Numbered from the stretch's first letter, positions 52,502-61,544 are shown. The stretch: DNA of 64,000 nt from Chloroflexota bacterium (GCA_013112575.1 JABFGG010000002.1:310001-374000); one strand, 5' to 3'. The notes: generated from the sequence alone by a model not told the origin. Numbers and translations: made by a program.

Positions 52502-53194
52502 TTACTGTGAAATGCCTAATTGCTGGTTGATGATAGAAACCATCAGGTTGGGGTCTGGTCCTGCCATTGGTTGGCCGTTGATGGCAAAGCCTGGCGTACC
52601 ACGTAAGCCCAGGCTGAAGGCTGCCTGCCGGTTCAAGTCGACCGTTTGGCTGTGCTGGTTGCTATCAAGGCACTGGTCAAATTGTTCCATATCTGCACCG
52701 GCTTGTTCGGCGTAAAAGCGCAGGTCATTTTTTAGCAGGGCCGAAAAACTTTCCCGTTCGTAAGTGATGTCGTGAAAGCGCCAGAACAGGCCTTGATCGT
52801 GAGCACATTGACCGGCTTCTGCGGCCAATGGCGATTGAGGCGTGATCACCGGGAAATCGCGCCATTCGATGCGGATCCGGTCACCGAATTGCTGGATCAT
52901 CTGGTCAAAGAAACCTAACTCGTGCCACTGTTGGCAAGAGTGGCAACCAAAGTCACCGAACTCGGTAATGACCACGGCGGCATCTGCCGGGCCTTTGGCA
53001 GGGAAATCATTCAAACGCTCTTCGGCTACTGCAGGTGCGGCAGGCTGGCTCAGGTGGTTGAATGCTGTAAAGCCAAATACACCCAGCAATACGACAATAA
53101 TGGCAATACCTGCCAGGTTGTTACGACGTTTCTCAGCCTGTCGCTGTTCGATCCGCTTTTGACGGGTTGTTTTGCGGCGTGTTTTTTTTGCCAT
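52502..53194 (-). CDS. DsbA-like thiol-disulfide oxidoreductase, membrane-anchored
   Basis: 230 aa. A very basic cytoplasmic N-terminus (KKTRRKTTRQKRIEQRQAEKRRN) precedes one membrane helix (~residues 26-45), so the catalytic domain is outside the cytoplasm. The DsbA-type fold contains the active site GCHSCQQ in EFGDFGCHSCQQWHELGF and the cis-proline loop RGTPGFAINGQ. It should introduce or isomerise disulfides in exported proteins. BdbD/DsbA-like proteins of this design are usual in Gram-positive and Chloroflexota genomes. Tandem with DUF1684. Confidence 0.9.
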   Translation of the reverse strand: MAKKTRRKTTRQKRIEQRQAEKRRNNLAGIAIIVVLLGVFGFTAFNHLSQPAAPAVAEERLNDFPAKGPADAAVVITEFGDFGCHSCQQWHELGFFDQMIQQFGDRIRIEWRDFPVITPQSPLAAEAGQCAHDQGLFWRFHDITYERESFSALLKNDLRFYAEQAGADMEQFDQCLDSNQHSQTVDLNRQAAFSLGLRGTPGFAINGQPMAGPDPNLMVSIINQQLGISQ

Positions 53195-53280
53195 AGCCTC
53201 TTTTGATCCTCATTGTGACGCGCTAAAGTTACGCTCCCTATGGGACGAGGCCGATTTCAATTCTCTTACTTGCATATAAG

Positions 53281-53307
53281 AGAAAACGCCGCGCACATTG
53301 CGCGGCG
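53281..53307 (-). terminator. Intrinsic terminator of the UbiA-like gene
   Basis: CGCCGCGCA (53287-53295) and TGCGCGGCG (53299-53307) with loop CAT, perfect 9 bp. The minus strand continues TTTTCTCTT. Confidence 0.85.
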
Positions 53308-53330
53308 CAAAATATATGTAAATGCTTGTA

Positions 53331-54362
53331 CTAAGAAAATATATAGACAATAGTTGGCATGAGGATATTCATTAGCATCCCCAGCACAAAGAACTCGCCT
53401 GCCTGCCGGTTGAAGTACATGGCCCAGCCCACGTACCACAAAGGCCAGACGGTCCACTCCTCAGGCGGTTCTGCCGGTTTTGGCTCAGAATACACCTTCC
53501 AGGCCATGCGCAAGCGGGGCAAAGCCAGGAAGCTCAATAGTACCCAGGGCCCGGTAAAGCGCAAGACCACCAGGGCGATGACGAGTACATAAAAAAGAAT
53601 AAAGAGAACTTTATTGAGGCGTAGCGAGGCTGTTTCACCCAAGACAACGGGAACAGAGCGCACTCCCACTTTTGAATCCGGTTCGATCTTGTCGATGTGT
53701 TTGCCTACCAGGACGGAAGCCACAATGAGGCCATAGGGCAGGGATGCTGCCCAAAAAGCTGGTGAGAGTGTGCCAGAAGCCACGTAGGCTGTTCCTGCGA
53801 TCATTAGCGGCCCCCACACTACCAGAGAGGTCAATTCACCCAAAGCGTAGCGCTTGAGGGCATTGGTGTAGGTCAGGCTTAGGAGCAGCCCCCCTACAGC
53901 AAAAGCGATCACCAGTGGGCCACGCACTATGGTGAGATAAACCATGATAACAGCATCAAGCAGGTTGAGCAAAAGGGCGGCTTGCAGCAGACCGCGCGGG
54001 GTAGTAAGACCACCTAATAGGGGATGCACACTATATTGTGCTCGGGGATAATCTTCTGTATCGACACCTTTGCGTACGTCAGTCCAATCGTTGATGAGAT
54101 TGTTGGCAGCATGAGCAGCGACCAAACCGATGATGGCCAGGATAGCCAGCCACCAATTGATGGGGCCAGCTTCCGCGGCGATGAGCACTCCGATCAACCC
54201 AGACGTAAAGGTCATCGAGAATACACAGGCTCGTGAGATCACCAGCCATTTGGTGACGCTATCGGCCAGTTCGAGTTCAGGTACGTTGCAGCCATTGAGC
54301 ACCATGGCCCAGCGTTTAAGCAGGGGAATTGGGTGGCGGCGTGCTTCACTATTGGTGGTCAT
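53331..54362 (-). CDS. UbiA family prenyltransferase
   Basis: 343-aa integral membrane enzyme with about eight helices, from ATG 54362 (GAGGA 6 nt upstream; the ATG at 54368 is too near that site). The first Asp-rich motif is NNLINDWTDVRKGVD (N-D-x-x-D) after helix 2. The second is DKIEPDSKVGVRSVPVVLG. UbiA proteins transfer a prenyl chain to an aromatic or other acceptor: MenA, UbiA, or digeranylgeranylglyceryl phosphate synthase. The gene is alone and acceptor identity cannot be set from sequence; MenA-like is most likely by the loop-two motif. It diverges from an ECF sigma gene. Confidence 0.88.
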   Translation of the reverse strand: MTTNSEARRHPIPLLKRWAMVLNGCNVPELELADSVTKWLVISRACVFSMTFTSGLIGVLIAAEAGPINWWLAILAIIGLVAAHAANNLINDWTDVRKGVDTEDYPRAQYSVHPLLGGLTTPRGLLQAALLLNLLDAVIMVYLTIVRGPLVIAFAVGGLLLSLTYTNALKRYALGELTSLVVWGPLMIAGTAYVASGTLSPAFWAASLPYGLIVASVLVGKHIDKIEPDSKVGVRSVPVVLGETASLRLNKVLFILFYVLVIALVVLRFTGPWVLLSFLALPRLRMAWKVYSEPKPAEPPEEWTVWPLWYVGWAMYFNRQAGEFFVLGMLMNILMPTIVYIFS

Positions 54363-54438
54363 GTACATTCCTCAAATGGAGAAGCTAGTAAGCATAATTT
54401 TCGGTCGGGATGATACCATGCCGGATAACCCTGAACAT

Positions 54439-54493
54439 GGAACCAATTATGACCGAAAGGTGTATAGGCTATGAAAACACCTCTCCGGAGAGG
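54439..54493 (+). promoter_or_regulatory. ECF-type promoter and palindromic ribosome-site hairpin before sigma gene
   Basis: GGAACC (54439-54444) resembles an ECF -35, with TGTATA 16 nt after it. Further on, CCTCTCCGGAGAGG (54480-54493) is a perfect palindrome that contains the GGAGAGGA ribosome site of the TTG-started sigma gene, so a hairpin could hide it. Both are suggestions only. Confidence 0.4.
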
Positions 54494-54498
54494 ACTAT

Positions 54499-55068
54499 TT
54501 GGAAGATATAGGCTTAATTGAAAAGGCGCGTCGTGGCGACGAAGCAGCCTGGGAGCAGATCGTGCGTAGCCATCAGGAGGCTGTGTTTCGTCTGGCTTAT
54601 TTATACACGCGTGACGAGGCGGACGCGGCCGACGTTGCCCAGGAGACCTTCATCCGCGCCTACAAAGCTTTAGAGCGTTTTGATGCCACACGCGCCCTCA
54701 AACCCTGGCTGCTGAGCATTGTTGCCAACCAGGCGCGTAACCGCAGGCGTTCAATTGGCCGCTATTGGGCTGCCTTGCAACGCTGGCAACAAGGCCGTGG
54801 TGAAGAATTCAAGGATGTAGAGAAGGTTGCGGAGGCTCAATCCAAAGCCAATAGATTGTGGCAGGCTGTGCAGCGTTTAGGTGAAGGGGACCAACAAGTG
54901 ATCTACTTGCGATATTTCCTTGAATTGCCGGTAGCTGAAGCCGCCGAAGTGCTAAAGGTTGCAGAAGGAACCATCAAATCCCGAACTAGCCGGGCACTGC
55001 GACGATTAGAAACAATTATTGAAAATGATTTCCCTGACTTGAAACAGGGCAGTCTGGATGCTGATTAG
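54499..55068 (+). CDS. ECF RNA polymerase sigma factor
   Basis: 189 aa. TTG start at 54499, with GAGAGGA 4-5 nt upstream; no ATG is at a reasonable distance. Region 2: WEQIVRSHQEAVFRLAYLYTRDEADAADVAQETFIRAYKAL, followed by KPWLLSIVANQARNRRR. Region 4: LGEGDQQVIYLRYFLELPVAEAAEVLKVAEGTIKSRTSRALRRL. The regulon is unknown. The next two genes (a DUF4367-like protein and a cytochrome c) are co-directional with 3 and 8 nt gaps. The DUF4367-like protein may serve as its membrane partner. Confidence 0.93.
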   Translation: MEDIGLIEKARRGDEAAWEQIVRSHQEAVFRLAYLYTRDEADAADVAQETFIRAYKALERFDATRALKPWLLSIVANQARNRRRSIGRYWAALQRWQQGRGEEFKDVEKVAEAQSKANRLWQAVQRLGEGDQQVIYLRYFLELPVAEAAEVLKVAEGTIKSRTSRALRRLETIIENDFPDLKQGSLDAD

Positions 55069-55071
55069 ACC

Positions 55072-55842
55072 ATGAATCAACCTGAACGACAACTCACGCA
55101 AGCTGCACAAGATTTACCCTATCCCCAAGCTCCGGATATCGCGACGCAGGTGGATTGGGCTGCAATAGTCAAGAGGCAGAGCCTACCGAGAAGCCGCAGG
55201 CTGGCCTGGGCTGTGATTGTCTTGCTGCTGGCTGCGGCTTCGTTACTGGCCGTGCCCAGTGTACGAGCCAGCTTGATCGAGTTCCTGCAAATTGGGGGGG
55301 TCCGTATCCTGCTGCCAGAGACTAGTGCAACGCCAGGAAAAGAATCGCCCCCGGCACCCACGGTGACTCGACCTGACCCATCTCAGGATTTCATTGTTTC
55401 AATTCTGGATCTGGATGGGGCAACAAGCCTTGAGCAGGCAAGACAAGTGGTGGATTCCCCGATCGAATTACCTGCATATCCTGACGGCCTGAGAGAACCT
55501 GACCACGTATTCATTTCTGATGTCGGTACTGGTTTGTACGTGGTTTTGGCCTGGACAGCTCCAGATGACCCCGAAAAAGTTGAGGTCAGCCTGTACATCC
55601 TCGGGCCGGGTGTCCGGTTGACCAAGGGCGAGCCGCAAGTGATCGAAGAAACACAGGTCAATGACCAGCCCGCGGCATTTATTGAGGGAGTCCATCTTTT
55701 ATCAGTCGATGGATTTGCAAACCCGGCGCGACTCGTGTCTGGCCCTGTACTTCTATGGCAAGAGGGTGATTTGACTTACAGGTTGGAAGCCGACCTGCCC
55801 CAAGACGAAATGATTCGTATAGCCGAATCTTTACAACCTTAG
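55072..55842 (+). CDS. DUF4367-like membrane protein, putative anti-sigma partner
   Basis: 256 aa. A ~40-residue cytoplasmic N-terminus is followed by one membrane helix (WAVIVLLLAAASLLAV, ~45-62), a Pro-rich linker (TPGKESPPAPTVTRPDP) and an extracytoplasmic beta domain ending GPVLLWQEGDLTYRLEADLPQDEMIRIAESL, the signature of DUF4367. Gene order (3 nt after an ECF sigma gene) and topology are those of membrane anti-sigma factors, though the classic N-terminal domain is not clear. Inference from context. Confidence 0.82.
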   Translation: MNQPERQLTQAAQDLPYPQAPDIATQVDWAAIVKRQSLPRSRRLAWAVIVLLLAAASLLAVPSVRASLIEFLQIGGVRILLPETSATPGKESPPAPTVTRPDPSQDFIVSILDLDGATSLEQARQVVDSPIELPAYPDGLREPDHVFISDVGTGLYVVLAWTAPDDPEKVEVSLYILGPGVRLTKGEPQVIEETQVNDQPAAFIEGVHLLSVDGFANPARLVSGPVLLWQEGDLTYRLEADLPQDEMIRIAESLQP

Positions 55843-55850
55843 GAGAGAAA

Positions 55851-56585
55851 ATGAAACGTTTGTTATTTATATTTATGGTCCTGGCTGGTGCACTGGTCTT
55901 TTCAGTGAATTATGCGCAGGCTGGTGGCTGGGCTGTAGTCAGCCTGGTTGAATTGCCACGTAGCATTAAAGTCAACGAAGTTGTTGAATTACAGTTTCGC
56001 GTATTGCAACACGGCGTGACACCAGCCGCGAACCTGGAAAGTTACGTTGAGCTCATGCATGTAGCTTCTGGAGATGAATTTTCTTTTCAAGGGCAATATG
56101 ACAGTCTAGCAGAGGTGTATTCGGTAGAAGTCAGCTTCCCAAAGGAAGGTGAATGGCAGTGGCAGATCGTAGCCTTTGGCGAACACGCTATGCCAATCCT
56201 CAATGTGACGGCTACCCCTGAAGCTGCAAACGATCGAGTATCAACTGTGTGGTGGCGAGTGTGGTTGGATAATATTTTTGGGCGACCTGCAGCTCCTCAA
56301 GAAAAGCTGCCCTTGACACAAATGTATTCCTCAGACGAAGAGTATGGCGCGGCTTTGTTCATTGCCAAGGGCTGCGTGACCTGCCACATGCACAGTGATG
56401 TCCCTAATTCAGGTGCCTATGTATCGAGCTTCACCCCTGACCTCACAAATTTCTCGGCAAGCGAAACTTATTTGCAAGCCTGGTTAGCTGACCCACTGTC
56501 GATCAAACCAGATACTGACATGCCTAACCTCGGGCTCAACGATGAAGAGATCCGGGCCCTGATCGCCTTCTTGAATAACGATTGA
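55851..56585 (+). CDS. Exported cytochrome c with N-terminal beta domain
   Basis: 244 aa. Signal peptide MKRLLFIFMVLAGALVFSVNYAQA. Residues ~25-120 form a FixH/YtkA-like beta domain (LVELPRSIKVNEVVELQFRVLQHG, VEVSFPKEGEWQWQIVAFGEHA). The C-terminal class I cytochrome c domain has the haem site CVTCH (C175, C178, H179) and axial Met in DMPNLGLNDEEIRALIAFL. An electron carrier outside the membrane; single haem. Last gene of the sigma/DUF4367 operon, followed by a terminator. It may couple that stress regulon to respiratory chemistry or copper handling. Confidence 0.88.
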   Translation: MKRLLFIFMVLAGALVFSVNYAQAGGWAVVSLVELPRSIKVNEVVELQFRVLQHGVTPAANLESYVELMHVASGDEFSFQGQYDSLAEVYSVEVSFPKEGEWQWQIVAFGEHAMPILNVTATPEAANDRVSTVWWRVWLDNIFGRPAAPQEKLPLTQMYSSDEEYGAALFIAKGCVTCHMHSDVPNSGAYVSSFTPDLTNFSASETYLQAWLADPLSIKPDTDMPNLGLNDEEIRALIAFLNND

Positions 56586-56592
56586 CTTGAGG

Positions 56593-56624
56593 AAAAAAGA
56601 GCGACCGTAAGGTCGCTCTTTTTT
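56593..56624. terminator. Bidirectional terminator
   Basis: AAAAAAGAGCGACC (56593-56606) and GGTCGCTCTTTTTT (56611-56624) are perfect arms with loop GTAA. Works for the cytochrome gene and for the converging membrane protein gene. Confidence 0.9.
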
Positions 56625-56630
56625 TGAATT

Positions 56631-57281
56631 TTATGATCCTTTCCTGCGCCCCAACCCACCAAAGAGAAAGGCCAGACCCGCCAGGATGATTACCGCCGGC
56701 CAGATGTAATTGAACAGGTCTGTATCACCAAAACCCACCAGACCCCCAAAGACCATTAAGGCTAAAGCTGGCCAGATGGCCCAAGAAACACGGCCGTAAG
56801 GTGTGGGCAGGAAATAAAGCAGCAAGAACGTCAAACCGATACCGATGAACAAGAAACCAGCTGTATCTGCTTCTCCCATGGTCTGATCCAGCAAGTCCAT
56901 CACACCCAGGGTCAGCATTACACCGCCTGGTATGACAGCCCACCAGTTCATGTTGTTGTTGAGATATACGGCGAAGAAGGCCACCCCTATGCCACCCAGA
57001 GCGATCAGGCCGCCATACGAGGAAGCGAATTGCGGGATGAAGATCTCCAGCAGGCTGGTGATTGCCAGCGCAGCCAGGATCACGCCAGGGATCAGCGACC
57101 ACCACAAACCACGACTGCGCGAGTAGACCCACAAGAACATGACACTGCCCGCGCCCAGCAGCAGCGACCAGAATACATCGGCGAAGGTACCGCCCAATAT
57201 ATTCAGATTTTGTAAAAGGATGAAGACCCCGGCGATGAGCAATAAGATGCCCAGGGCCAGGCGGATGGTTCCTCGAATCAT
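56631..57281 (-). CDS. Polytopic membrane protein (LiaI/DUF5668-like)
   Basis: 216 aa with repeated helix pairs: LALGILLLIAGVFILLQNLNIL, then LLGAGSVMFLWVY, and several more to ~8 helices. A repeated GxxxLLxG/LNILGG type of pattern recalls the small DUF5668/LiaI-type membrane modules. The C-terminus is LFGGLGRRKGS. No catalytic motif. It starts 22 nt after a LiaF-like toast-rack protein gene in the same direction, so they form an envelope-stress-type pair. Specific role unknown. Confidence 0.82.
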   Translation of the reverse strand: MIRGTIRLALGILLLIAGVFILLQNLNILGGTFADVFWSLLLGAGSVMFLWVYSRSRGLWWSLIPGVILAALAITSLLEIFIPQFASSYGGLIALGGIGVAFFAVYLNNNMNWWAVIPGGVMLTLGVMDLLDQTMGEADTAGFLFIGIGLTFLLLYFLPTPYGRVSWAIWPALALMVFGGLVGFGDTDLFNYIWPAVIILAGLAFLFGGLGRRKGS

Positions 57282-57303
57282 AACGTTCTCCTCATTTTCC
57301 AGT

Positions 57304-58098
57304 CTAATATATCTTCACCGAGCCAACGCCGGTTGAGATGCGGATATCGACTTTATTGTCAGCTTCGGCATAATCTGGGGATGTGTTCACGCTACCATTT
57401 TTAGGGAAGCGCTGGTTATCGATATCAACCCCAGCGGCGAAGGCTTCCGTCTCAATACGGGCGGCAACCCCATCTGGAACTCTGATGTTGACCGAAGCCG
57501 CGCCAGACTCTACCTTTACGTGAGTCATACCTGCGTTGGCTGGCAGGGTTACATCCGTTGAGCTTGCACCCGTTTCAATATGCAGATCGCGGACTTGCAG
57601 GTCTTTTAGGTCCAGGCGGTTTTCTGTGGCGCCAGCTTCTACATGCACATCTAGTGGAATGTCAGGGGTGAGATGCAGGTTCCAGGTACGTGCGCCGCCC
57701 CAATTCCAGGGCAAGGCCCACAAAAAGAAGTCTTCACCACTGGCGCTGACTTTAGCGCGCAAATGGTCTTGACTATAGTTGGTCTTTGCCTTGACACCCC
57801 CGCCGGCAGTGCCACTGATGACCTTATCTTTGTCAGCACCACCTGAGATCAAAAGTTGCCCGGCACCATGCTCAAAATGGAGGCTGGCGCTGCTGACTCC
57901 TTCTCGCGAAACACTGACTTGGCTTTCACTGCCCTCTGAGGAATCGCGGCGTATGAACATGGTGAAAACGCCCAGCAGGATCAGGAAGAAGGCGAACAGA
58001 ATACCGAAATTGATATCGATGATATTCAGGTTGTTTAGCAGCAGCAAGCTGCCGCCCCCTAATAAAATGATGGCCCAAAATAAACGTGATGATCTCAT
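57304..58098 (-). CDS. LiaF-like protein with N-terminal membrane helices and toast-rack domain
   Basis: 264 aa from ATG 58098 (GAGAGGA 7 nt upstream); upstream frame to 58179 unused. Two membrane helices at residues ~6-22 and 30-48 (SRLFWAIILLGGGSLLLL; LFAFFLILLGVF) resemble the LiaF N-terminal module. The rest is a right-handed beta-helix-like domain with repeats (VRDLHIETGASSTDVTLP, THVKVESGAASVNIRVP, VDIRISTGVGSVKIY) as in toast-rack/DUF2154-type proteins, which LiaF shares. In Firmicutes LiaF represses an envelope-stress kinase. Pairs here with a LiaI-like membrane protein. Confidence 0.88.
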   Translation of the reverse strand: MRSSRLFWAIILLGGGSLLLLNNLNIIDINFGILFAFFLILLGVFTMFIRRDSSEGSESQVSVSREGVSSASLHFEHGAGQLLISGGADKDKVISGTAGGGVKAKTNYSQDHLRAKVSASGEDFFLWALPWNWGGARTWNLHLTPDIPLDVHVEAGATENRLDLKDLQVRDLHIETGASSTDVTLPANAGMTHVKVESGAASVNIRVPDGVAARIETEAFAAGVDIDNQRFPKNGSVNTSPDYAEADNKVDIRISTGVGSVKIY

Positions 58099-58123
58099 AC
58101 AAAATCCTCTCTCTTCAATATAA

Positions 58124-58858
58124 TTATTCAACCTGTCCCAAAGCGTAAAAGGTGGGGACAAATAACACCCGCTCCCCATTTTCCCAGGCAGCGGTGTCCA
58201 ATTTCCTTAGTTCTTCAAGTTGACTTTCTTCAATAGATCCTCGTAAGTCGTGGTTCACAATGTCGAATTCGCCTTGCCGGGAAGGGACATAATTAGATGG
58301 CTGCCACTGCCCACCCATCAAGCCGGTTTCAATATTCTTCAATCCGCTGACTACAAACAAGCCTGCCAGCTTGCGGCCCATCAGCGGGTCAGCCCCTTGT
58401 TTTGCCAGAGCCTCTTGCTGCCATTGCCCTAACTGTGCAAGCTCCTCCGGGTAATCGATGCGCCCGCCATAATCAGGTTCTGCCAGTGCCAGCACAAAGC
58501 CGCCGGGCCGGGTTACCCGTTGCATTTCTTGAATGACCAGTGCAGGGTTTGCGACCCAGAGTAATAAAAAATGCCCGACTGTAATGTCAAAACTGTTGTT
58601 GGCGTAGGGCAAGTTGTGTCCGTCTGCACATTGCACCTGCTTATCTGAGATCCATTCCAAGCGCTCAAAGTTGGTGTCAATGCCAACGCTCGCTGCAGGA
58701 TCGAAGTCTGCCAGGATAGCACCTGTGCCGCAGCCCACTTCTAGGATGCGTTGGTCTACGGTCAGTCCGATTTGAGTGTAAAGGTGCTGGCGCATGGCTT
58801 TTGTCCAACTCGCTTGTTGGACGAAACGATCATGCCACGCGGCTGTGTCTAGCATCAT
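58124..58858 (-). CDS. Class I SAM-dependent methyltransferase
   Basis: 244 aa from ATG 58858 (MMLDTAAWHDRF); the frame also permits ATG 58912 but TATAAT at 58871-58866 stands 7 nt before 58858, so transcription should begin at that codon, suggesting a leaderless mRNA. Motif I is ILEVGCGTGAILAD, motif II VGIDTNFERLEW, then YANNSFDITVGHFLLLWVANP and MQRVTRPGGFVLALAEPDYGGR. The substrate is unknown. Diverges from the radical SAM gene 58973 with ~110 nt between starts. Confidence 0.85.
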   Translation of the reverse strand: MMLDTAAWHDRFVQQASWTKAMRQHLYTQIGLTVDQRILEVGCGTGAILADFDPAASVGIDTNFERLEWISDKQVQCADGHNLPYANNSFDITVGHFLLLWVANPALVIQEMQRVTRPGGFVLALAEPDYGGRIDYPEELAQLGQWQQEALAKQGADPLMGRKLAGLFVVSGLKNIETGLMGGQWQPSNYVPSRQGEFDIVNHDLRGSIEESQLEELRKLDTAAWENGERVLFVPTFYALGQVE

Positions 58859-58972
58859 GCTTAAGATTATATACGTAGCCTGGGCGGTGGGGTTGCGAAA
58901 TAAAGCGGTCATTGGCGGTCGATTTTGGGTATACTTACTCTATTGTCAATTGGCCAGATAAAAAGGATGTGC

Positions 58973-60613
58973 ATGAAGGTCACGTCTCCCAAAATAAATC
59001 TCGCAGATCGATTATGGAATGGTATTCAAGGGGACGTCAATAACTTTGTAGCAGCAGTTGTCCCCATCATTGTCCCAGAACCGGGTTTGTATACGTATCG
59101 TGTAAAGGTTGGGCCTGATGGAGAGTTGCGCATTCACCTGCGTATCGAGCCGCAGGGACACGGCGTGTTGTTTGTGGATGTCACCGATGTGATCCATCTC
59201 AATCCGACCGCTACCCAGATGACCAAGATGGCCCTGGATGGCGTCCCGCTCCAGCGAGCGCGTGCTGAGATGCTCTTGCGCCATCCTTCGGTTTCCCCGG
59301 CGCAATTGGATACTGAACTTACCCAGATCTATGAAATGGTGGAGGGCTTCCGTCAGTTCGACTCCCATTGCGCCACCTGTGCTATTACAGATATTGCCGA
59401 TATGTCCCCCTTGTTCAGCATCGATGTCAACGCCCCTTATAAGGTCGATATTGCCCTGACATACGGCTGCAACAACGAGTGCCCCCATTGCTATAACGAA
59501 AATGACCGCCTGGAAATGCCCTCACTGCCCCTGGGCGAGTGGCACGCTGTGCTGGATAAGGTCGCTGAGTTAGGCGTGCCGCATGTCATCCTGACCGGTG
59601 GCGAAGCCACTCTTCACCCAGACCTGCCCAGGATCATTGAATATGGCGACAACCTGGGCATGATCATCGGGCTGAATACCAATGGACGCCATATTGCCCA
59701 TGCCGGTTACATGCAGGAGCTGGCCGACGCGGGTCTTAACCACGTGCAAGTCACTTTGGGGTCCTGTTATGCCGAGATCCACGATGCCATGATGGGTGCC
59801 AAGTCCTTCAATCAGACCATACGCGGCATCGAGAACGCCGTAGATAGCCGCGTCCACACTATTACCAATACCACCCTGATGCGCAGCAACATGGATCACG
59901 CTGAAGAGATCATCGATTTCATCCATGATATGGGCATCACCACCTTTGCCATGAACGGCATGATCTACTCCGGTGGCGGCTTTGCGCACCCTACGGCAAT
60001 TGCACAGGAAGAGATGCCGCCTTTGTTGGTGCGGGTGCGTGACCACTCCGAGAAGTTGGGCATGAAGTTCATGTGGTATACGCCCACCGAATACTGCATG
60101 ATGTCCCCTGTGGAGATAGAAATTGGGGCTAAGCGCTGTAATGCCGGCGAGTATTCATTGTGCATCGAGCCTAATGGGGACGTACTGCCGTGCCAGTCCT
60201 ATTACGTCTCGGCAGGCAATATCCTGCACGATCCCTGGGAAGATATCTGGCAGAGCGAGCTGTTCGTCAGCTTCCGCGATCGCGAAGATGACCCGCAAGG
60301 TTACGGTCTCCCGGAGAAGTGCTGGGAATGCCCCGACCTTCCTTTGTGTGGTGGTGGTTGCCGCATAGAACGCGAAGCGCGAGATGGCATCCGGGTTTCT
60401 GAGAATGGTGGTGGGGGCTGCTCAGGATGCAGCGGCAGTTGTGCCACGGGCCATTCGGCCAGTGTAGTGCGTAATCTCAACCCCACGGCGGGCTATGTCC
60501 CCGAAGGTGGTTATTCTCCGCATGCCAGCCAGGTCAGCACCAAGCGCCGCTCCACCGGAGACATGTCGCTGATCACGTTGGACGACATTGCTATCAACTC
60601 GGAGGGCGAGTGA
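58973..60613 (+). CDS. Radical SAM / SPASM maturase-like protein with PqqD-like N-terminus
   Basis: 546 aa from ATG 58973 (AAGGA 5 nt upstream). The N-terminal ~150 residues have a PqqD/RRE-like segment (VIHLNPTATQMTKMALDG...VSPAQLDTELTQIYEMVEGF), usual for peptide recognition. The radical SAM core follows: ALTYGCNNECPHCYN with C166, C170 and C173 (Cx3Cx2C), then ILTGGEATLHPDLP. The SPASM region shows RCNAGEYSLCIEPNGDVLPCQSYY and CWECPDLPLCGGGC for extra clusters. A Cys/Gly-rich tail GGGGCSGCSGSCATGH and ~45 disordered residues finish the protein. Such proteins modify ribosomal peptides or act as activators; no precursor peptide was found. The 3' end overlaps the next gene by 4 nt. Confidence 0.9.
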   Translation: MKVTSPKINLADRLWNGIQGDVNNFVAAVVPIIVPEPGLYTYRVKVGPDGELRIHLRIEPQGHGVLFVDVTDVIHLNPTATQMTKMALDGVPLQRARAEMLLRHPSVSPAQLDTELTQIYEMVEGFRQFDSHCATCAITDIADMSPLFSIDVNAPYKVDIALTYGCNNECPHCYNENDRLEMPSLPLGEWHAVLDKVAELGVPHVILTGGEATLHPDLPRIIEYGDNLGMIIGLNTNGRHIAHAGYMQELADAGLNHVQVTLGSCYAEIHDAMMGAKSFNQTIRGIENAVDSRVHTITNTTLMRSNMDHAEEIIDFIHDMGITTFAMNGMIYSGGGFAHPTAIAQEEMPPLLVRVRDHSEKLGMKFMWYTPTEYCMMSPVEIEIGAKRCNAGEYSLCIEPNGDVLPCQSYYVSAGNILHDPWEDIWQSELFVSFRDREDDPQGYGLPEKCWECPDLPLCGGGCRIEREARDGIRVSENGGGGCSGCSGSCATGHSASVVRNLNPTAGYVPEGGYSPHASQVSTKRRSTGDMSLITLDDIAINSEGE

Positions 60614-61506
60614 GCGGCCTTTTGGCTGCATTGGATAACCTCAGCAGCATTCCAGGCGTTCGCATCTTTGCGGGCGTCTTATTTTTTGTCGCTCTGCTTT
60701 ATCTGGTTGTTCGCTTCGTTCCCTATTTACGTAAGCGCCGGGCTTCGGTTGAATACCAGCCCGCGGTTGTGAGTTATGAGGGTGGGGGCATCAAACGTGG
60801 TCTTACGGCTCCTGAAGCCGCTGTTGTCTTGGGAGTTCCCTACAATCAAATCCTGGCGCAGGTGATTTTCGGATTACTGAATAAGGGTATCCTCATCCAG
60901 AAGCAGACCGCCCCACTGGCCGTGGAAGTGCAAGTAGACTTCCGTACATTGGGTGTAGTCATCAGCCCTGAGGCGCGAGCCGACCGTCGACGCATGGCCG
61001 CCCAAAACCACAATGTAGTCTTACAAGGCTTTGAAGAACCCTTTGTCGAGGTCTTCGAAGCCAATAGCGATAAGCTGGTTGCCGATATCGATTTTGCGAT
61101 TACGGTAAAGCCCTTGACGCGTTTCGTGGCGCGTCGCATTGCCGGTTTCGACCTGGAGCAAACCCGGAACTATTACCGGCTGATCATCAAGCGTGCCCCA
61201 AAAGAAGCCCGTACAGAGGGGGTGCTGGTCAAAGAACGCGAAAAGGTCTTTGACCGCAATTTCCAGTGGTTGATGTTGCACGAAGACTTTGAGCACGTGC
61301 TTGAAGATTACGTTCCACCCTGGCTAAGGAATGGGCAGGTCAACATTGCAAATGGTCAAACATTTGCTATTTGGGCTCTTGGTGTGACCGAAAGTTTAGG
61401 CAATAGTGTAGATGTTGATGCCCTTAAATTGAGATTGGGGAGTAACGAAGATGTGGTCACGGCCACACTGATCAACGAGATCGCCCGCGCTACTTTTTTC
61501 GGATAG
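60610..61506 (+). CDS. DUF2207-like membrane protein
   Basis: 298 aa from a GTG at 60610 that overlaps the radical SAM stop by 4 nt, so the two are translationally coupled. One membrane helix (IFAGVLFFVALLYLVVRFV, residues ~18-36), a basic stretch, then RGLTAPEAAVVLGVPYNQILAQVIFGLLNKG, typical of the winged-helix part of DUF2207. The cytoplasmic domain continues to ~residue 298 with the segment DRNFQWLMLHEDFEHVLEDYVPPWL. Family function unknown; together with the radical SAM protein it probably forms a functional pair. Confidence 0.82.
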   Translation: MSGLLAALDNLSSIPGVRIFAGVLFFVALLYLVVRFVPYLRKRRASVEYQPAVVSYEGGGIKRGLTAPEAAVVLGVPYNQILAQVIFGLLNKGILIQKQTAPLAVEVQVDFRTLGVVISPEARADRRRMAAQNHNVVLQGFEEPFVEVFEANSDKLVADIDFAITVKPLTRFVARRIAGFDLEQTRNYYRLIIKRAPKEARTEGVLVKEREKVFDRNFQWLMLHEDFEHVLEDYVPPWLRNGQVNIANGQTFAIWALGVTESLGNSVDVDALKLRLGSNEDVVTATLINEIARATFFG

Positions 61507-61514
61507 CAGAATCA

Positions 61515-61544
61515 AAAGAGGACGGCGATTTCGCCGTCCTCTTT
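61515..61544. terminator. Bidirectional terminator
   Basis: AAAGAGGACGGCGA (61515-61528) and TCGCCGTCCTCTTT (61531-61544) are perfect 14-nt arms. The radical SAM/DUF2207 operon and the converging propeller gene end here. Confidence 0.9.
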
